Shown here piece by piece: positions 1-8,304 of a DNA stretch of 18,391 bases. This DNA is from CAYHSR01 sp043821725 (GTDB lineage: Bacteria; Patescibacteriota; Patescibacteriia; Magasanikbacterales; GWA2-37-8): contig JBDRCM010000026.1 of assembly GCA_043821725.1 (NCBI GenBank), positions 1 to 18,391 on the forward strand. Direction: 5' to 3'. Both the position numbers and the translations under genes were made by a program. Position 1 is the stretch's first letter. Every line of letters starts with the position of its first letter. The notes under the pieces are model-generated. The model searched no databases and was not told the DNA's origin. It saw only the letters and a program-made list of their open reading frames with translations.

Positions 1-138
1 TTTCCGAGCGAGCGCAGGTAAAATACCCCGTGGTCTTGCCACGGGGTAGAGTCGCAGACATTATGCCTTTTGACCTGATACCCTGTGCTCTTGGCACAGG
101 GAGGGGTTCATTGCGAAAGCGTATTTGGCGACAGACCC
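1..138 (+). repeat. Dispersed repeat copy A (two-hairpin cassette plus terminal end motif), left part outside the window
   Basis: Positions 1-112 match 12751-12864 almost exactly; I see one substitution (position 10), plus a small difference and a 2-nt length change near 75-78. It contains two perfect hairpins with the same loop TCTTG: 24-48 (10-bp stem TACCCCGTGG/CCACGGGGTA) and 81-101 (8-bp stem CCCTGTGC/GCACAGGG). The right end, 113-138, matches the reverse complement of 18158-18183 with two differences and finishes with the family motif TTTGGCGACAGACCC. The copy starts at the second arm of a hairpin that is complete in copy B, so its left part is probably missing because the window begins there. 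It ends 22 nt before the miaA ATG. The family and its function are not recognised; a non-autonomous mobile element is the best guess. Confidence 0.85.
24..101 (+). other. Paired stem-loops with identical TCTTG loops (copy A)
   Basis: Stem-loop 1 is 24-48 and stem-loop 2 is 81-101. The stems differ at two paired positions (C:G against T:A, and G:C against C:G) yet both remain perfectly paired, while the TCTTG loop is unchanged. This suggests the structure matters, as RNA or as single-stranded DNA. Read on the minus strand, stem-loop 1 is followed by TTTT, so it could act as a weak terminator leftward. Confidence 0.7.
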
Positions 139-160
139 TAATAATAAAAAGCGTCATAAT

Positions 161-1081
161 ATGAATAAACTTCCAAAAATAATTGTTATTTTGGGCCCTA
201 CGGCCAGCGGTAAAACAAAGCTGGCTATTGAGCTTGCAAAAAAGTTTAACGGCGAAATTATTTCAGCTGATTCGAGGCAGATTTACAAGCAAATGAAAAT
301 CGGAACTGACAGGCCGGATGGAAAAACGCAATCAAACGCATATGTTGTTGACAAAATAAAGCATCACTTGATGAATTGCATTCAGCCGAACAAGGGATTC
401 AGTTTGGCTGATTTCAAAAAAAAAGCCGAATCATCCATAAAAAAAATTATTGCAAAAGGCAATAATGTTTTTGTGGCAGGCGGAACAGGCCTTTATATAT
501 CGGCGCTTGTTGATAATTTTGTTATTCCGAAAATCAAGCCAGATAATGCATTAAGGTCGGATTTTGAGCGCAAAACCACAATTGAACTGGCAAAAATGCT
601 TGAAAAAATAGATGCTGATAGCGCCAAATTAATTGATATGAAAAATCGCAGACGATTGATAAGAGCGCTGGAAGTAGCCACGCTTACGGGTGGTTCATTT
701 GTTAAACAAAGAAAAAAAGCAAAGCCCATTTTCAATGTTCTTCTAATAGGAATATTAATGGACAGGGATGACATTTATGAAAGGATAAACACCCGCGTTG
801 ACCAACAAATTCAAATGGGTTTGTTTGAAGAAGTAATTTCTCTCTTAAATAAAGGATTGACTTGGAACATGCCGTCTATGAGTTCGTTGGGTTATAGACA
901 ATTTAAGCCGTATTTCAACAACGAGCAGGACCTTGGACAATGTATTGAAAATTTAAAACGAGATACGCGGCACTATGCTAAGCGACAGATATCATGGTTT
1001 AAAAGAGACAAAAAAATAAAATGGGTGAATTCAGAAGACAGAGTGCAAGTTTATAAGATGGTAGAAGATTTTTTATCCTGA
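161..1081 (+). CDS. miaA: tRNA dimethylallyltransferase MiaA
   Basis: Transfers a dimethylallyl group from DMAPP to N6 of A37 in tRNAs that read UNN codons; cytoplasmic. Visible motifs, numbered from ATG 161: P-loop GPTASGKT (residues about 11-18), DSRQIYKQMKIGT, HHLMNCIQP, the GGTGLYISAL segment, NRRRLIRALEV, SLGYRQF, and the C-terminal tRNA-binding stretch TRHYAKRQISWFKRDKKI. The 306-residue length is normal for the family. An in-frame TTG at 125 would add 12 residues but lies inside repeat copy A, so ATG 161, directly before the conserved start, is preferred. There is no clear Shine-Dalgarno sequence. Its TGA stop (1079-1081) directly abuts the stop codon of the convergent gene. MiaB, the usual next enzyme in the modification, is not in this window. 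Confidence 0.96.
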   Translation: MNKLPKIIVILGPTASGKTKLAIELAKKFNGEIISADSRQIYKQMKIGTDRPDGKTQSNAYVVDKIKHHLMNCIQPNKGFSLADFKKKAESSIKKIIAKGNNVFVAGGTGLYISALVDNFVIPKIKPDNALRSDFERKTTIELAKMLEKIDADSAKLIDMKNRRRLIRALEVATLTGGSFVKQRKKAKPIFNVLLIGILMDRDDIYERINTRVDQQIQMGLFEEVISLLNKGLTWNMPSMSSLGYRQFKPYFNNEQDLGQCIENLKRDTRHYAKRQISWFKRDKKIKWVNSEDRVQVYKMVEDFLS

Positions 1082-3121
1082 CTATTCACTTTTCAATTTT
1101 ATTTCTTCCCCGTTCAATTGTATGATTTCGCCTGTGACAACATCAGTTGCTTCAACTTTTACAGCTGAAACCAAGACATTTTGAGAGGGATTTGTTTCAT
1201 CCAAAATAATTGTGAAAGGCAAAGCAAGCACATCAACCGCAAGAGGCATGCTGTCAATTTTCCAAGACATTTCTTTTGTTGTTTCATCATAGATAAATTC
1301 GCCGGCCGGTGCCTGTGTTCCTGCTTCAAGAACCGCTTTGCCATATATGTCGGCTGTTAAAGAAATATTTTTAAGTTCATGAAAATTATTGGTTAATATC
1401 CATTTTATTTCATGTTTTTGCTTTCCATCGTCAGATGTGCTTTCTTTGTCCCTTACTTCAATCGCGAAATCCGAATTAACCGTAATATTGATTGCATTGC
1501 CTGTAAGCGCTTTGCGCTCTTTACCATCGGTTTCATAGTCGGCTTGGGCTGACACATTGATTAAATAAGTGTTTAGAGTATCCAATGGAAATTTGTCTAT
1601 GCCTCTTATGGGCAAACTTACGTTCATTGAAATGTCGTCGCCAGGAGACATATCTTTAAGAGACGGATCCATTTTTTGATTCCAAGATATTTGTCCTCTC
1701 CTTACTTCATTGCTCAACTGAAGTCCTCTTATTGCTCCGTCAAGTTCATCTACTATATTGCCCCAGTCCATTAAACTGCGGTTTAGTGCGGATGGAGCAT
1801 CAATTATTAATTTTACATTCACATCACCCAGATCTTCCATACTTGAATTTTTTAAATAAATTGTCATGTTTAATGTATCGTTCGGTTGTGAAGAGAAGTT
1901 GTTCAGTTTCCCGTTAATTGCAAGGGAAAGATTGAGGTTGTTATATTCCAGCATTGTTTGCGCGGTTTGCTCGACCAATTTATAATTTTGGCCGGTCTGA
2001 TTAATTGGGATTGAAATTATTCCGCTTGCAGAGGCAAATTTTTCAGTGGTGCTTATATAGCGTCCCTGCACTTTTAGCGTCCAGTTGTTTGTTGTCGTAT
2101 TTGTGTCAATTATCCAAGCGTTATTTTTGTCCAATGATGGCGATGATGTGGCGATTGAAAAATTCGTTGACCAGCTTGTCTGCAGATTGAGATTTCCAAT
2201 CTGCTGGCTATCAAGATTTTCCAATTTGTATGAATATGTTATTTCGCTTCCGACAACAGCTTTGTCAGGCGATAATATGGATAGAACAAATGGCATCTTT
2301 TTAAGTTTTATCGGCAAATTTGTTGTTTTTTGCCCTGTGAACTGGTACTTTTCTTGGCTATAAGTAAGAGACGCTCTCCACGATTCTTCTTCTTTTGCGT
2401 TGCCATAAGTAATGCCTTGTATTTTAATTTCCTTTCTTTCATACGGCTTAATATCTCCGATTCTCCATTCAGTATTGCCCTTGTTGGTTGCTGTCGGATC
2501 ACTGCCCGTAAAAACAAAACCATTCGGGCTTTGGACTGACAAAATAGCGTCTTTAATTGTTTTATTTTGATAATTATCAATTGAAATCGTATAAATTGCC
2601 GTTTGAGCAAGCGATATTTCCTGCTCTCCCGTGATCTCCAAGCTTATCTTATCGTCTGAAAAATTGCTTTGAGGGAATACAAAAAGGCCTATCCACGTTA
2701 TGGCGCACATAAAGCTCCCGATTACTATAAAATAAAGGAAGAATTTTATTATTGGGTGGCTTTTTCTTACTTTTATCCTGCGCATATTCGGCATTTGTCC
2801 ATTTCTGTCTTGATAAATATCGTTCAGTTTTTTGCTGATTTCTTCTTCTTTTTCCGTGCCTAGTTCATAAGGATCAGGTTGCTCTAAAGTTTTTTTTCCC
2901 AAGATGTCTTGTTCGGTTTGAAGTTCTTCCACATATTTAATTTTTTCTTTTCTCGCGCCTTTTATTTTCCGCTTGATATTTTTTTTAACGGTTTTTGTGA
3001 ATTTATCGGCTTTCGTGGGTTTATCCAAAGCATCCTTTGTTGTTTTTACTGTTACGGCTTTTGCTTCTTTTTTTTCTAATCCTATTGGCTTGGTTGAAAA
3101 AGTTTTATTTTGTCTTGGCAT
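1082..3121 (-). CDS. Membrane-anchored beta-sandwich surface protein, function unknown
   Basis: 679 residues. Residues 1-125 are strongly basic and lysine-rich with no signal sequence, so they probably stay in the cytoplasm. One membrane segment lies at about 126-149 (FFLYFIVIGSFMCAITWIGL). The remaining ~530 residues are rich in alternating beta patterns with phrases such as YTISIDNYQNKTIKDAIL, GDIKPYERKEIKI and MTIYLKNSSMEDLGDV. These resemble DUF11/CARDB-like extracellular beta-sandwich repeats in which polar N-x-x-x-x-I/L-x-D/N motifs recur. I infer three to four such domains outside the cell. There is no LPXTG, no catalytic motif and no second membrane helix. It is the last gene of the minus-strand envelope cluster, 53 nt after the DUF4012 gene, so a role in cell-surface structure or adhesion is plausible but unproven. 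Confidence 0.8.
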   Translation of the reverse strand: MPRQNKTFSTKPIGLEKKEAKAVTVKTTKDALDKPTKADKFTKTVKKNIKRKIKGARKEKIKYVEELQTEQDILGKKTLEQPDPYELGTEKEEEISKKLNDIYQDRNGQMPNMRRIKVRKSHPIIKFFLYFIVIGSFMCAITWIGLFVFPQSNFSDDKISLEITGEQEISLAQTAIYTISIDNYQNKTIKDAILSVQSPNGFVFTGSDPTATNKGNTEWRIGDIKPYERKEIKIQGITYGNAKEEESWRASLTYSQEKYQFTGQKTTNLPIKLKKMPFVLSILSPDKAVVGSEITYSYKLENLDSQQIGNLNLQTSWSTNFSIATSSPSLDKNNAWIIDTNTTTNNWTLKVQGRYISTTEKFASASGIISIPINQTGQNYKLVEQTAQTMLEYNNLNLSLAINGKLNNFSSQPNDTLNMTIYLKNSSMEDLGDVNVKLIIDAPSALNRSLMDWGNIVDELDGAIRGLQLSNEVRRGQISWNQKMDPSLKDMSPGDDISMNVSLPIRGIDKFPLDTLNTYLINVSAQADYETDGKERKALTGNAINITVNSDFAIEVRDKESTSDDGKQKHEIKWILTNNFHELKNISLTADIYGKAVLEAGTQAPAGEFIYDETTKEMSWKIDSMPLAVDVLALPFTIILDETNPSQNVLVSAVKVEATDVVTGEIIQLNGEEIKLKSE

Positions 3122-3174
3122 ATGCTATCTGATAAATTATTTATTTTATTTACCCTACGGTTTGTAGCGGTTCG

Positions 3175-5829
3175 TTATTCTTTTTTCATCATCAAAGTCC
3201 AGAGTTTGTCTGATTCAAGGATAATGGGACCTATCGTAGCTCCATTGTTCGCTCCTGTTATTCCTTGGCCGTCGTACCAGAAAGGATTCCAGCCAAATGG
3301 GAAAATAACTTGTGATTCAAAAGCGCTGTTTATTCCGGATTGCTTTTGAACTATAAATTGATAGTTGGTCTTGTCATAGCCATAGTCAAAAAAGCTTCCA
3401 ATCCATTTGGATTTCGGCCTTATTTGTTCAATTGTAATCTTGAATGGAAGCTTATATTTGAAATATGCCACACTGCTTTTGCCCGGTTCTGTTACCACCC
3501 AGTTTCCAAATGCGGTTTTCTCAAATTCTTCGGTTATTCTGGTACCACTTATTGGGTCGATGCCTATTTCTTTTTCAATGGATTGTAATAATTGATCTTT
3601 TTCATACCATACTTCAGGGCTGTTAAGATATTTGTCGCTAATCCAGCTGAATCCGCCAGAGTCAATCAGCTGACTACCTTGCGGAACATACAGCCGTAAA
3701 TAATCAATATTCGTTTTTCCGTAAAATTCTTCTCCCACATTTCCGCTATGAGTTCTGCTAATGGAAACCGTGTCAATTACCGTGCCATTCGGCTGAATTT
3801 CGGCCTGATGCGAAATTTTTTGCGTTATGACCGCGTCGCTTTTTTCTCCAAGAAGATTTGTGTTGACAACCATTAAATAGTCCTGTGATGTATTATCGTT
3901 TTTGATTATTTTTCCGGCCCAGCCAAAATCCTCAATGATTTGCTGGGTTTTTTTGTCAATAAAGTAAAGCTGGATTTCTTTTTTCGCGAGTGCGTCTTGC
4001 AAGTTGTGTAATATTGGTAGAATATTATAGCCACTTAAATTTTTAAAATAGTCAATAAATTTTGGAGCCAGATCAGCTATGATTTGTTTTGGCTTGTTTA
4101 TTTTTTTATCACTGCCATGTTCAACCACTTTTTGGATGGTCTCAATGGCATCCTCAGAGGTGATTACCAATGATCTGCTTTCATCCAATATCGGGCCGGT
4201 TAAATTAAGTACGCGATTAAGCACATCCGCGTTTATTGCGATCACTCCATCAACAGTTATTTCACGGCTATGCTGATAAAACCACATTATTTTTTCAGCA
4301 CTGGCCGGAAAATCAGGAAACCAATTGGCATCATGCATATGCCAGCGCGAGTTTACTAGTAACATTGGCGCCGGCGGTTCAACATATTTGGTAAGCTGGC
4401 CTTTTACGTCATAAGTTCCCCCGGCTGGAATTTCAAGATTGATTATTTTGCCGTTTTTCAATTCAAGTAGAGCAAAACTACCCATAAATCCGCCAGTGGG
4501 CCTTAATTCATGAGGATTTTGGAACATTAGCAAATAGCGCCTAAGCCCCTGTCCGCCGAATATTTCATTAATTGCGAAAGCTGAGTTGCTTATTTCTTGG
4601 AGGTCGCTTACAAAAGCCCCAAAAAGCGCTTTAAACTGTTTGAATTGTTCTCTGTATTCAGCAGGGACTGCACTTACATCCGAACTATTCAGCAAATCCA
4701 GAGCTATTTGATAGTCATCTAAAGCTTGGCTAATATCTTGCTTAACTATTTGAACGCTTTTTGTGATTGTAAGCGTTGAGCTTGTTTGGCTTTGAAGCTT
4801 GTTTATCACTTCAAGCAAATCGGCGTTGCCTAAAGCTATGTTCTGCCCTGCCAATAGCAAATTCTGTCTGTCAGCTATTTTTTCATTTAAAATTGGGATG
4901 TATGAGATAATTTTTTGCGCAAGCCGGTGGCTGTTGTTCATTTTTTGCACAGCCGAGTTAAAATCATTTAGAGAGACGGACAGTGAATTGGAAGCGCTGT
5001 TAAAATCGCCATTTAGCATGGACGTTGTGGAATCTTTAAGGGCGCTAAATCCATTTATTGAACTGTCGGCGATTGTTTGGCTTGTACTTTTTAAATTTTG
5101 ATAATATGTGCGAGCTTGGGTGGGTGCAAAAATTATCAGCGAAAAGACTACCAGCGATATGGCAGTCCGTTGAATAGGGAAGTACATTTTGAAAAAGCCG
5201 CGCGTGTTGCGAGCAAGACGATTATTAAAACCGCTTATCGCTTCTTTGCTTTTTAATAAATTGTTTTGTACTGTTTTGAATTTGTTTTTTCTTTTTGGTT
5301 TGGAGTTCTTCAAAGTTGTGAAAGCGCGATTTTCCGATTTAGGCGCGAAATTCAATCGCGTTGGATTTTGTTTTTCAGAGTAAGAATTATTTGCATTGTT
5401 AATAGAATTCTCTGCGGTATTTTTCAAATTTAATTCTTCATTCCGTACAAGTCCCAACTTTACCGAGTCGGTGCATGGTCTCGCTCCCGAACCGAACGAA
5501 CAGAGATTTCCGGATCCTTTTGAGGAATTTTCAAAAGTTTGCTCATGGTAATAATGGTATGGAAGAGCTTTTTCATATTGAGGATGCACGGTTTGAACTT
5601 CAGTCCATGCATTGTTTTTTTTAAGGTCAACAATGTGCTCTGACTTTGCGGGATCAGAGGATACATGGTGGATATATAAATTAAGCGAACTTGGTTTATC
5701 CGGCTTTTTTCCTTTTTGATTATCGCCTATTTTTTCTCCTTGGCAAGTTGACCTGTTATGGCCTGCTTTACCACAACTAGAACAGCGTCTAACCTGCCTA
5801 CGGTTTTTTCTTTTTTTGATTGTTTTCAT
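3175..5829 (-). CDS. DUF4012 membrane protein with N-terminal CCHC zinc knuckle
   Basis: 884 residues from ATG 5829; a TTG at 5844 would add five residues but overlaps the -10 box. Domains in order: a basic N-terminus with a zinc knuckle C-x2-C-x4-H-x4-C (C16, C19, H24, C29: CSSCGKAGHNRSTC); a polar, low-complexity linker to ~215; one membrane helix at about 222-237; a helical extracytoplasmic stretch to ~420; then the DUF4012 signature FQNPHELRPTGGFMGSF at ~436-452 and the rest of that domain. DUF4012 proteins are common in CPR and some actinobacterial genomes, usually near glycosyltransferases. Their biochemical role is not settled, though the fold has been linked to cell-envelope polymers. 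It follows three GT4 genes and precedes a surface protein. A stretch at 5441-5518, coding part of the linker, is markedly GC-richer than its surroundings. DUF4012 assignment is firm; zinc binding is inferred from the motif. Confidence 0.9.
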   Translation of the reverse strand: MKTIKKRKNRRQVRRCSSCGKAGHNRSTCQGEKIGDNQKGKKPDKPSSLNLYIHHVSSDPAKSEHIVDLKKNNAWTEVQTVHPQYEKALPYHYYHEQTFENSSKGSGNLCSFGSGARPCTDSVKLGLVRNEELNLKNTAENSINNANNSYSEKQNPTRLNFAPKSENRAFTTLKNSKPKRKNKFKTVQNNLLKSKEAISGFNNRLARNTRGFFKMYFPIQRTAISLVVFSLIIFAPTQARTYYQNLKSTSQTIADSSINGFSALKDSTTSMLNGDFNSASNSLSVSLNDFNSAVQKMNNSHRLAQKIISYIPILNEKIADRQNLLLAGQNIALGNADLLEVINKLQSQTSSTLTITKSVQIVKQDISQALDDYQIALDLLNSSDVSAVPAEYREQFKQFKALFGAFVSDLQEISNSAFAINEIFGGQGLRRYLLMFQNPHELRPTGGFMGSFALLELKNGKIINLEIPAGGTYDVKGQLTKYVEPPAPMLLVNSRWHMHDANWFPDFPASAEKIMWFYQHSREITVDGVIAINADVLNRVLNLTGPILDESRSLVITSEDAIETIQKVVEHGSDKKINKPKQIIADLAPKFIDYFKNLSGYNILPILHNLQDALAKKEIQLYFIDKKTQQIIEDFGWAGKIIKNDNTSQDYLMVVNTNLLGEKSDAVITQKISHQAEIQPNGTVIDTVSISRTHSGNVGEEFYGKTNIDYLRLYVPQGSQLIDSGGFSWISDKYLNSPEVWYEKDQLLQSIEKEIGIDPISGTRITEEFEKTAFGNWVVTEPGKSSVAYFKYKLPFKITIEQIRPKSKWIGSFFDYGYDKTNYQFIVQKQSGINSAFESQVIFPFGWNPFWYDGQGITGANNGATIGPIILESDKLWTLMMKKE

Positions 5830-5835
5830 GACTAT

Positions 5836-5864
5836 ATTATACAATATTTTTTATTGTATGTCAT
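5836..5864 (-). promoter_or_regulatory. Sigma70-type promoter of the DUF4012 gene, apparently leaderless
   Basis: On the minus strand: -35 ATGACA (5864-5859), 17-nt spacer, perfect -10 TATAAT (5841-5836). Only six bases separate the -10 from ATG 5829, so transcription would start at or within a base of the start codon and give a leaderless mRNA. The -35 overlaps the TGA stop (5861-5863) of the upstream glycosyltransferase. Such a promoter would let the last two genes of the cluster be expressed apart from the GTs. Confidence 0.65.
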
Positions 5865-7078
5865 TCTTTTTTTGAATTGTAAATTTGCACTGTTTGACCG
5901 GCTGTGTCATGCCAGTTGTATTTATCTAAAATTGTTTTTGCTTTTTCATTAAGACGGTCTCTGATTGTTTTGTCTGAAAGTCCAATGTGGAGAGCTCGCG
6001 CAATATCTTCATGGCTTTTCGGATCAAAATACAAGGCCGCGTCTTGCAGAATTTCAGGCATGCAGGCAGCATTTGAACTTATTACTGGCAGTTCATATTG
6101 CATGGCCTCCAAGGGCGGGAGTCCAAATCCTTCACACAATGATGGAAATACGAATAAATCGGCGTTTTCGTATAAAATATTAAGTTTTTGGTCGGTTGGT
6201 TCGGCTATAAAAATGATATCATTATTCTCATTAACATTATGCTGATTTATTAATCGGCTGTAAAAGAAATTTTTTCTACCGGCCAAAACTAGCTGGCGCT
6301 CGTTGCCGTATTTTGCAGAATAAGTTTGCCATGCCTTAATCAGCATATCCAGATTTTTATGGGGATATGCGTTACCAACATAAAGGACATACGGCTTGGC
6401 CACATTCATTTCATAAAGTTCCTTTTTTGGGCCTTTATCTTTGATTGATTTTACAGCATCGCTTGAGTCAACCAATAATGGCGCCGGCGCCAACGATACC
6501 ACTGAAATTTTTTCAAGAGGAACGTCCAGTATTTTAGCCACTTCCAATTTGGTGAATTCAGACGGCACTATAATTTTTAGTGCGCATGATACTGCGTGCT
6601 TGACGATCAATCTATGTGCCTTATCCTTGAACCAATATTGGATCGGTCCAAGCGTGCTTGCCTGCTGGCGTGGATAGCGATACATAATCAGATCATGGAT
6701 TGTAACAACAAAAGGATCGTCGTAAAAAAACGGTACGTTAAAATGAGGAAAGTGCATTAGGTCTATTTTTTCCTTCGTTATGATTTTTTTTAAGTACATT
6801 TGCTCATGCCAGCCGTACCATTTCATATCGGCCAGTACTTTTTTGAATCTTTGGTTTTTTTGTATTTCAATACACGGAATTGACGGGTGATTATTTTCTT
6901 TTTCAATGAATTGTGGCTCAGCCGGACTGTATTGATTGAAATTTTCTTTGCTCAAAAAAATTACGTATTCATTGGAATCGTTTTCTAATTGCTCCAAGTG
7001 GAGTATTAATTGTTGAAGATAGCGCCCGAGTCCGCCTTGCTTCGGGCCGAACATGCGCGCATCAATTCCTATTTTCAT
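5861..7078 (-). CDS. GT4 family glycosyltransferase
   Basis: 405 residues, the usual length for a GT-B fold retaining glycosyltransferase. The N-terminal acceptor domain starts MKIGIDARMFGPKQGGLGRY, with the glycine-rich GGLGRY loop at 15-20, and includes VVTIHDL at ~124-130. The C-terminal donor domain begins YVLYVGNAYPHKNLDML (~230-246), continues with VLAGRKN (R268) and carries the GT4 E-x7-E motif (E316-E324 in CEGFGLPPLEAM) that contacts the nucleotide sugar, followed by PVISSNAACMPEIL. Donor and acceptor cannot be read from sequence; mannose or a related sugar is typical of close GT4 relatives. It lies 43 nt after the next GT4 gene on the same strand, inside the envelope cluster. No Shine-Dalgarno sequence is obvious. 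Its TGA stop overlaps the promoter of the downstream DUF4012 gene. Confidence 0.93.
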   Translation of the reverse strand: MKIGIDARMFGPKQGGLGRYLQQLILHLEQLENDSNEYVIFLSKENFNQYSPAEPQFIEKENNHPSIPCIEIQKNQRFKKVLADMKWYGWHEQMYLKKIITKEKIDLMHFPHFNVPFFYDDPFVVTIHDLIMYRYPRQQASTLGPIQYWFKDKAHRLIVKHAVSCALKIIVPSEFTKLEVAKILDVPLEKISVVSLAPAPLLVDSSDAVKSIKDKGPKKELYEMNVAKPYVLYVGNAYPHKNLDMLIKAWQTYSAKYGNERQLVLAGRKNFFYSRLINQHNVNENNDIIFIAEPTDQKLNILYENADLFVFPSLCEGFGLPPLEAMQYELPVISSNAACMPEILQDAALYFDPKSHEDIARALHIGLSDKTIRDRLNEKAKTILDKYNWHDTAGQTVQIYNSKKE

Positions 7079-7121
7079 GTGAGTAGTGATTTTATAGAAG
7101 CTCCGCGCTTAACGCGAAATA

Positions 7122-8297
7122 TTAAATAATTTTTGTATAATCCAACAGCTGTTTTGCAAAATTAGACCATCTGAATTTTTTTTCCTGCTCCGTCCCTTGA
7201 GAAATCAGTTGGTTTCTTAATGGACTGCTGTTCAAAACCCGCTTGATTCCTTCCATTATGAGTGTTGGCCTGTTGGGATTGACAAAATATGCCGCGTCTC
7301 CTGCAACTTCGGGCAGGGAGGATCGGTTAGAGGTGATCACAGGAACTTTGGTTGCCATTGCTTCCAAAATTGGGAAGCCAAATCCTTCATAAACGGAAGG
7401 ATAGATAAATATACTGCTTAACGAATACAAAGTTGGTTTGTCTGCTTCATCCACATGCCCTACAAATTTTATTCTACCAAAGCTTTTTGATTTTTTTATT
7501 GTACTGAATATTTTTTTGTTTTTCCAGCCGGGCGCTCCTGCAATAACGAGATGAATATCGCTTGGTATATTGCCGGCGCACATTTCAAATGCCTTTACAA
7601 GCGCTGATATATTTTTTCGCGGTTCAATGGTTCCAAGAAAAAGCAGAAATCTATCCGGAAGACCGTATTTTTGTTTGACGATTTTTTCAAATTCATCTTG
7701 CGCGTTGTTTATGGCCATGTTTTGCGAGGTTTCTAAAAATTTTTTTGAAATGCCGGGATATATAGCTTTGATTTTTTCTTCATTTATTTTTAAATGTTTA
7801 ATTATGTCATTTTTTGTGCTAATTGAAGGCGTTATAATCAAATCGGCTGTTTGGCAGGATTTTTTAGCATTAATGGCCCAATGCCATAACCGCTGTTTGA
7901 AGCGAAAAAAATCAGGAAAAAACAAAAATGAAAGATCATGAATCACCAACACCTTTTTTACATTTGGATTAAGAGCGATGAAATTAAGGTTTGGGGAAAT
8001 AAACAAGTCAATTTTTTGCTTTGTTTTTTTTCTTATTATTTCATCAATTTTCGGTCTTTGCGACAGTTTAATGCTTGCATTGAAAAGTTTGTTAGGCCAT
8101 CTTGAAAGAACATAGTGAACATTAGGCAAATTCCATGGTGGAATGTTGACAAGCGAATCTTTGGCTGAATTTCCAAATAAAAAGTAATTATTATCGTTAT
8201 CGATTTGCAGAAGCGCGTCCAATAATTCAAAAGCATATTGCCCAACTCCGGTTCTATGAGGCGTCATTAAGGATCTTATGTCAATTCCAATGTTCAT
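7122..8297 (-). CDS. GT4 family glycosyltransferase
   Basis: 391 residues with GT-B architecture. It starts MNIGIDIRSLMTPHRTGVGQY, where TGVGQY (16-21) is the donor-side glycine loop; VLVIHDLSFLFFP follows at ~116-128 and TPSISTKNDI at ~156-165. The donor domain has FLLFLGTIEPRKNISALVKA (~217-236), VIAGAPGWKN, and the E-x7-E motif E304-E312 in YEGFGFPILEAM, then PVITSNRSSLPEVAGDAA. This is the most typical mannosyltransferase-like GT4 of the three, but the actual sugar is not determinable. The spacing from the upstream GT gene is only 7 nt, so the two are almost certainly co-transcribed. It is clearly a different sequence from the neighbouring 405-residue GT, so the pair is not a recent duplication. 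Confidence 0.93.
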   Translation of the reverse strand: MNIGIDIRSLMTPHRTGVGQYAFELLDALLQIDNDNNYFLFGNSAKDSLVNIPPWNLPNVHYVLSRWPNKLFNASIKLSQRPKIDEIIRKKTKQKIDLFISPNLNFIALNPNVKKVLVIHDLSFLFFPDFFRFKQRLWHWAINAKKSCQTADLIITPSISTKNDIIKHLKINEEKIKAIYPGISKKFLETSQNMAINNAQDEFEKIVKQKYGLPDRFLLFLGTIEPRKNISALVKAFEMCAGNIPSDIHLVIAGAPGWKNKKIFSTIKKSKSFGRIKFVGHVDEADKPTLYSLSSIFIYPSVYEGFGFPILEAMATKVPVITSNRSSLPEVAGDAAYFVNPNRPTLIMEGIKRVLNSSPLRNQLISQGTEQEKKFRWSNFAKQLLDYTKII

Positions 8298-8304
8298 ATA
8301 TCAA

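Noticed and set aside
1..138. CRISPR array or integron attC sites suggested by the repeated hairpins
   Set aside because: There is no regular repeat-spacer pattern, no cas or integrase gene, and the copies are single and far apart with long inverted terminal arms.
125..160. Upstream TTG start giving a 318-residue MiaA
   Set aside because: The added residues come from the end of repeat copy A and have no counterpart in the family; ATG 161 sits just before the conserved N-terminus.
1079..1081. Recoding of TGA as glycine or tryptophan
   Set aside because: TGA ends miaA and the 405-residue glycosyltransferase at the expected family lengths, and no gene has an internal TGA that needs reading through.
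5461..5474. TACCGAGTCGGTGC resembling the tail of a Cas9 tracrRNA
   Set aside because: It is a short palindrome inside the DUF4012 coding region with no cas gene, repeat array or neighbouring tracr structure in the window.
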